In this document: one piece after another, positions 8,414-11,813 of the stretch
Position numbering within the stretch: position 1 is the first letter of the stretch
Layout: every line of letters begins with the position of its first letter
Origin: Amphritea sp.
GTDB taxonomy: Bacteria; Pseudomonadota; Gammaproteobacteria; Pseudomonadales; Balneatricaceae
Assembly: GCA_018067325.1 (NCBI GenBank)
Contig: JAGPUU010000274.1
Location: 1 to 11,813, forward strand
Length of the DNA: 11,813 bases
Direction of reading: 5' to 3'
Made by a program: the position numbers and the translations under genes
The notes under the pieces: model-generated
The model's input: only the letters and a program-made list of their open reading frames with translations
Database searches by the model: none
Told to the model about the DNA's origin: nothing

Positions 8414-10075
8414 TTATAGTGCCAGCGCACTGAGTGGATCCATCAGGCATAACGCCATTTTTAACTGACCCACTTCGTCCTGCTGCTCTTTGGTATATTT
8501 CTGCTTTGCTTGTTTCTGACCGTGGCCACTCAGCAGAAGCTTTATTACATTCAGATATAATTCCGGTTCCCACCGTTCCAGCCCTCTCTCCTGTAACGAT
8601 TGAGCAAGAAATTGTAATTGCGGAATAGCAACGTCCAGATGCCCGGCATCAAAACAAAACTGGGCTTGCTGCAACTGCCACCAACAACGCTGTCGCTCAC
8701 CTTCCGCCTGAGCCGCCCCCGCCGTTAATAGTTGCAACCCCTGATCAAACTGTCCTTTCAAGGCAGCCTGCTTAGCTTCACCGTACCCCGCAATCCAGGC
8801 TTCCGTTTCAGAGGCATTAGAATCGGTAGCGCCAGTGCCACTGACTGAACTCAACTCAGTCTCAATCCAGGCCTGAGTCAATGGATCAATAAACCCCTCA
8901 CCATTGACAAACTTACTACTGATAAAATCAGGAAAGCGTGCCAGCAAGTGACTAACATTGTGCATAATCACTGCCGCTGCGTCGGGAGCAGCAAGTTCCT
9001 GTAGCGCCCGGCACACCATCCGATGTAAACCCAGCCAGAAAATAGCTCCTCCGGCATAGCTTTTCTCACACTCCTGAATCAATACCTGCCAGTTACCAGC
9101 TTGCTCAAGGGCCTGTAGTTCCTGAATCCGATTATCAGAAGGAATTTTAGGTAACACGCCACTAGATGGGAGTTTTTCCAGAATCATCCAGGTACTGGTA
9201 CGCAACAGATGGTAGGGGTAGGGATCGGTGATGCGCTGCTCACGCAACAACTGACAGATTTTATTGACGGTTCGATTATTTGTTGTCAACGCTTTTTCAA
9301 TATCGGCTGTCGAGGTTACAGATTGCGGCTGGGCTTTAATCTGTTCTACCTGCTCAGGTGCCACACTCGTTTTGGGCTTAGTCTGACTGGTTGGCTGCGT
9401 CGGTTCAGCCAATGGCTTTGGCTCGGCTAGCTGCTTGATTTTTTCAACGAAGGAGTTCTGCTGCCGAGGTTTTTCCTGCTCGGCGAGAATAAATTCAGCA
9501 TCACGACAGAAGCTGTTGAGTTGATTCTTACACTCAAACAGAAAAGGCACATCATCGCCTAACCTTACATTAATCGCCTGTTCTAGCCGTTTAAACTGTT
9601 CATTACTACTGACAATATCAGCAGCAATGTCCTCTTTGGCTTCAACTTCGGAGAACGGCCGTTCAAGTTTTTTTACCATCCACTCAAATGCAGCGGCGCG
9701 TAACTTATTAGGTTTTTTTAACCGGGTAGGATAGATTTGATCCCAATAATCAGCTTCCAACATCGACGCTAATAATGCAAAACCGTTATGCAGGCCTGCA
9801 AAGCCATTCCGATAGAAAAGCGCAACGCTTAAACGACTGGCAACACGTAGATCTTTTGAATGTTCCCGCAGAATTGTTTCCGCCAATACCTGAACACGGG
9901 CCCAGTCAATCGGTTTAATATCGATCCCTTCGCCTTTCTTTATCTCATCATCCAGCTCGCTATAAATATCATCGTGCTGAACATCCCTGCCAGTTGGCAG
10001 GGATGCACTGATTGGTGTGGTCGCGAGCTTTTCTGCCCAGTCTTGCTCCATTATTCCCATAGTAGATTCAGGCAT
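8414..10075 (-). CDS. tssA: T6SS assembly protein TssA (ImpA N-domain, VasJ-like C-terminus)
   Basis: TssA proteins recruit baseplate parts and stay at the distal end or the base of the growing sheath during polymerisation. The 553-residue product has an ImpA-type N domain (about 20-145, including GFAGLHNGFALLASMLEADY, 91-110, and YPTRLKKPNKLRAAAFEWM, 115-133). A linker rich in proline, lysine, glutamine and threonine follows (about 215-255), then a C-terminal region (about 275-545) like the VC_A0119/VasJ type, with DPYPYHLLRTSTWMILEKLP (284-303) and AIFWLGLHRMVCRAL (344-358). No membrane segment is visible. The first ATG overlaps the sapC stop by 8 nt. Other in-frame ATGs lie at 10060 and 10051, and none has a strong ribosome site, so the exact start is uncertain. 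Family assignment is firm; the TssA subclass is less so. Confidence 0.93.
   Translation of the reverse strand: MPESTMGIMEQDWAEKLATTPISASLPTGRDVQHDDIYSELDDEIKKGEGIDIKPIDWARVQVLAETILREHSKDLRVASRLSVALFYRNGFAGLHNGFALLASMLEADYWDQIYPTRLKKPNKLRAAAFEWMVKKLERPFSEVEAKEDIAADIVSSNEQFKRLEQAINVRLGDDVPFLFECKNQLNSFCRDAEFILAEQEKPRQQNSFVEKIKQLAEPKPLAEPTQPTSQTKPKTSVAPEQVEQIKAQPQSVTSTADIEKALTTNNRTVNKICQLLREQRITDPYPYHLLRTSTWMILEKLPSSGVLPKIPSDNRIQELQALEQAGNWQVLIQECEKSYAGGAIFWLGLHRMVCRALQELAAPDAAAVIMHNVSHLLARFPDFISSKFVNGEGFIDPLTQAWIETELSSVSGTGATDSNASETEAWIAGYGEAKQAALKGQFDQGLQLLTAGAAQAEGERQRCWWQLQQAQFCFDAGHLDVAIPQLQFLAQSLQERGLERWEPELYLNVIKLLLSGHGQKQAKQKYTKEQQDEVGQLKMALCLMDPLSALAL
9982..10005 (-). promoter_or_regulatory. 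Perfect GC-rich hairpin in the early tssA coding region
   Basis: The + strand has catccctgcc (9982-9991), agtt, then ggcagggatg (9996-10005): an exact 10-bp inverted repeat, extendable to 11 bp by the inner A-T pair. It lies about 70 nt inside tssA and encodes ASLPTGRDV. It is too GC-rich and too perfect to ignore, but it has no U-run and sits in coding sequence. It may be a chance result of the codons used, or an mRNA structure that slows translation near the head of the T6SS genes. Confidence 0.5.
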
Positions 10076-10775
10076 TAAACAGATGGGAGAATCGGCTTAG
10101 CGAAGCCAGATGCTGATGAATCAGCTCCAAAGCACCAGAGCGATGCAGTTCATCCACGTCGGTGGCACTAAGTTGTTTAAGGCGTTCACGATTAACAACA
10201 AAGAAACCATCCAGTTTGCGGCCCTTACCGGTTCCTTCGGCAATGAAAGTTGCTTCTGTGGATTCAAGCAGATCCAGATCGGCAAGTTTGCCAGTAAAGA
10301 TCTGGTTACGCCTAAAATCCAGTTCAAACTGTTGTAGAAACTGACTCGTTTTTTGCAGATAGTCAGTCTGCTCATCCGCATCAGTGAATAGCGCTTCTCC
10401 CCGACCTTCACGGTTACAGCCGGAGTAGCTCTCGTCGATACACACCGTCAGAGTGCTGTTCTGATCTGAGACGCTGGCAACTGTAAATGGATAACGGCGG
10501 ACATAGGCCGGCAGATATGACGCAAGCCACTGCCCCTGTCCATCGACAAACAGGTTTTCACCGGCATCTGTACCAACCACAGCTACCGGCACGTAGCCAT
10601 TACCAGCCGCCATGAAAACAATAGGATAGTGAAACAGTAACTCACTGAATTCGGATAGACCGACGGGAATGGAATTAGCCGCTGACGCAAAGCTGTAATC
10701 GGCGATTTCGACATTAAAGTCGTTATGATTAGCGGAACTGACAGCGGTCAGTTGCTGATAGAACATCGGAAGCAT
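10068..10775 (-). CDS. SapC family protein
   Basis: The 235-residue product matches the SapC family (Pfam SapC, about 220-260 residues), named after a Campylobacter fetus surface-layer locus. The biochemical role of most members is unknown. Family blocks are visible throughout: YSFASAANSIPV (27-38), HYPIVF (49-54), GENLFVDGQGQWLASYLPAY (72-91) followed by VRRYPF (92-97), CIDES (112-116), GEALF (126-130), LDLLES (167-172), GFFVVNRERL (190-199) and HLASLSR (222-228). No signal peptide or membrane segment is evident, suggesting a cytoplasmic protein. I chose the ATG at 10775 because AAGGA lies 7 nt upstream. An in-frame ATG at 10841 would overlap the upstream gene by 41 nt. It starts 25 nt after the giant surface-protein gene and overlaps tssA by 8 nt, so it probably belongs to one transcript with both neighbours. 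It is not TagF or another standard T6SS protein. Confidence 0.87.
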   Translation of the reverse strand: MLPMFYQQLTAVSSANHNDFNVEIADYSFASAANSIPVGLSEFSELLFHYPIVFMAAGNGYVPVAVVGTDAGENLFVDGQGQWLASYLPAYVRRYPFTVASVSDQNSTLTVCIDESYSGCNREGRGEALFTDADEQTDYLQKTSQFLQQFELDFRRNQIFTGKLADLDLLESTEATFIAEGTGKGRKLDGFFVVNRERLKQLSATDVDELHRSGALELIHQHLASLSRFSHLFNA

Positions 10776-10782
10776 TTCAAAA

Positions 10783-10787
10783 TCCTT
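10783..10787 (-). promoter_or_regulatory. Ribosome binding site deciding the sapC-family start
   Basis: AAGGA on the minus strand stands 7 nt before the ATG at 10775, within the 25-nt gap that follows the upstream stop codon. This makes the short MLPMFYQ start much more likely than the in-frame ATG at 10841. Confidence 0.75.
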
Positions 10788-10800
10788 TTTAAATATCTGC

Positions 10801-11813
10801 CTATCCCTGGGCAAAACTTTCAACGGCCACGATAGTATCACGCTGTGGCACGGTTAACGTGAAAACACTATCGTATCTTTGCCAGAGATCAAAGAGTTGT
10901 TTAAATTTTTCTGTTTGACGAACATAACCGACTGTCCGTCCACCCTTATCAAGGTAAGCAAAGATGTCGTCCTGTTGATCCTCTGGCAACTTCACACCAT
11001 CACTTTTCACATCAAAGATAATGACAAACTCGTTAAACAAAGCGTCATCGGCACCAAACAGATAGTTCAGAAAATCAACCATACTTGCTGATAAAGCTGT
11101 GTCTGTCAGAGCAGAGCGGAACAAGACAGAAGAGCCACTGGTGTTCAATTGCCCCGACAGTAAACTTGCCTGTGCAGTCAGATACGCATCCGCCCCTTTC
11201 AGACTCAGAGTTGAAGACGAATAGTCACCCGCAAATGTAAAATCAATAGGGTTATTTGCTGCCCCTATATTATGTGTAGATTGGACTTCTAAGCTCAAAT
11301 TATCCTTCACATCAAGCGTGACACCGAGATTAGATGCCATGCTTCCCGCTTCAGAAATAAGCGTCAAATCATCAGCTGCAGCCATAGCAATAAGCATGCT
11401 ATCTTCTTCAATCACCCTCACTTTTTTGGCTCGAATCTGAGTCAAACCAGAAACAGCCAGTTGACCAAAGCGGGTTTCCTCAACCAGCCCCCATGACCCC
11501 AGATCAATTTCATTATCGGCCTTAAAAGTTCCTTTACCTCCAACGAGTAAATCACCAGCATCAAAGATACTGTTTCCTGCGGTTACCGTCAGATTACCTA
11601 AGACAGAAGCATTGTTTAGCGTCAAGCTGTTAAGTTCTGCTATGGAAGCATTCTGCGCAGAAATACTCAGTGTATTAAAGTCATTATCTGAGCTTTTCAA
11701 TAGTAGGTCAGCGGAGGTATCTGCCGACAGGTGCCCCGTAATCTGCATCCTCTGATGACCAACAATGTTCCCGGACGTTGCTGTTAAATCAACATCACCG
11801 TCAACGGTTACCT
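10801..11813 (-). CDS. C-terminal part of a large beta-helix, haemagglutinin-like surface protein
   Basis: The frame ends at a TAG at 10803-10801 and stays open to the window edge, so the gene is 5' partial, with at least 336 residues visible. The first ATG inside the window (11748) is not a credible start: the 21 codons before it, reading VTVDGDVDLTATSGNIVGHQ and onward, continue the same repetitive style. Most of the visible protein has short beta-strand turns rich in Leu, Gly, Asn, Ser and Thr, such as SLTLNNASVLGNLTVTAGNS and HNIGAANNPIDF, typical of filamentous-haemagglutinin-like beta helices. From about 11115 the style changes to a non-repetitive globular segment of about 104 residues (FLNYLFGADD, KFKQLFDLWQRYDSVFTLTV). 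No cysteine is visible. A secreted or surface-anchored adhesin is the likeliest reading. The N-terminal export signals are outside the window. Confidence 0.7.
   Translation of the reverse strand, partial: VTVDGDVDLTATSGNIVGHQRMQITGHLSADTSADLLLKSSDNDFNTLSISAQNASIAELNSLTLNNASVLGNLTVTAGNSIFDAGDLLVGGKGTFKADNEIDLGSWGLVEETRFGQLAVSGLTQIRAKKVRVIEEDSMLIAMAAADDLTLISEAGSMASNLGVTLDVKDNLSLEVQSTHNIGAANNPIDFTFAGDYSSSTLSLKGADAYLTAQASLLSGQLNTSGSSVLFRSALTDTALSASMVDFLNYLFGADDALFNEFVIIFDVKSDGVKLPEDQQDDIFAYLDKGGRTVGYVRQTEKFKQLFDLWQRYDSVFTLTVPQRDTIVAVESFAQG

Noticed and set aside
10068..10775. The gene before tssA as TagF or another T6SS accessory protein
   Set aside because: The motifs GENLFVDGQGQWLA, YVRRYPF and LDLLE match SapC, not TagF.
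10776..10841. Longer sapC-family start at an ATG (10841)
   Set aside because: It would overlap the upstream gene by 41 nt. The ATG at 10775 has AAGGA 7 nt before it, and SapC proteins usually begin close to the MFYQ motif.

Overview
The window is almost wholly occupied by part of a type VI secretion system (T6SS) locus, and every real gene lies on the minus strand. The moderate GC content (near 50% by eye), the Shine-Dalgarno sites and the closeness of the Tss proteins to gammaproteobacterial families suggest a gammaproteobacterium, perhaps marine. The sequence alone does not fix the genus.

Reading in the direction of transcription, from the right edge to the left: the C-terminal third or less of a large repetitive beta-helix surface protein (cut by the window edge, stop at 10801); a SapC-family protein (10775-10068); then a gap-poor T6SS run tssA (10075-8414), tssB (8393-7908), tssC (7856-6372), tssE (6313-5894), tssF (5892-4105), tssG (4141-2870) and tssH/clpV (2824-47). 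The first codons of one more open frame overlap the end of tssH and run off the left edge. Gaps are 58 nt or less and several genes overlap, so the set looks like one transcription unit. No intergenic space is large enough to hold an obvious internal promoter.

The genes form one machine. TssB and TssC polymerise into the contractile sheath. TssA primes and guides sheath assembly. TssE, TssF and TssG build the baseplate wedge. ClpV (TssH) disassembles the contracted sheath. The membrane complex (TssJ, TssL, TssM), TssK, Hcp, VgrG, PAAR, effectors and regulators are not in the window and must lie elsewhere if the system is functional. All seven Tss frames are intact, with recognisable key motifs.

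Nothing here is a clearly new system. The points most worth a second look are: the SapC protein and giant adhesin joined to the head of the T6SS run, with sapC and tssA overlapping; an apparent insertion of about 80 to 90 residues in TssG; a 15-bp tandem repeat coding pentapeptides inside ClpV; and three perfect hairpins, two between genes and one early in tssA.
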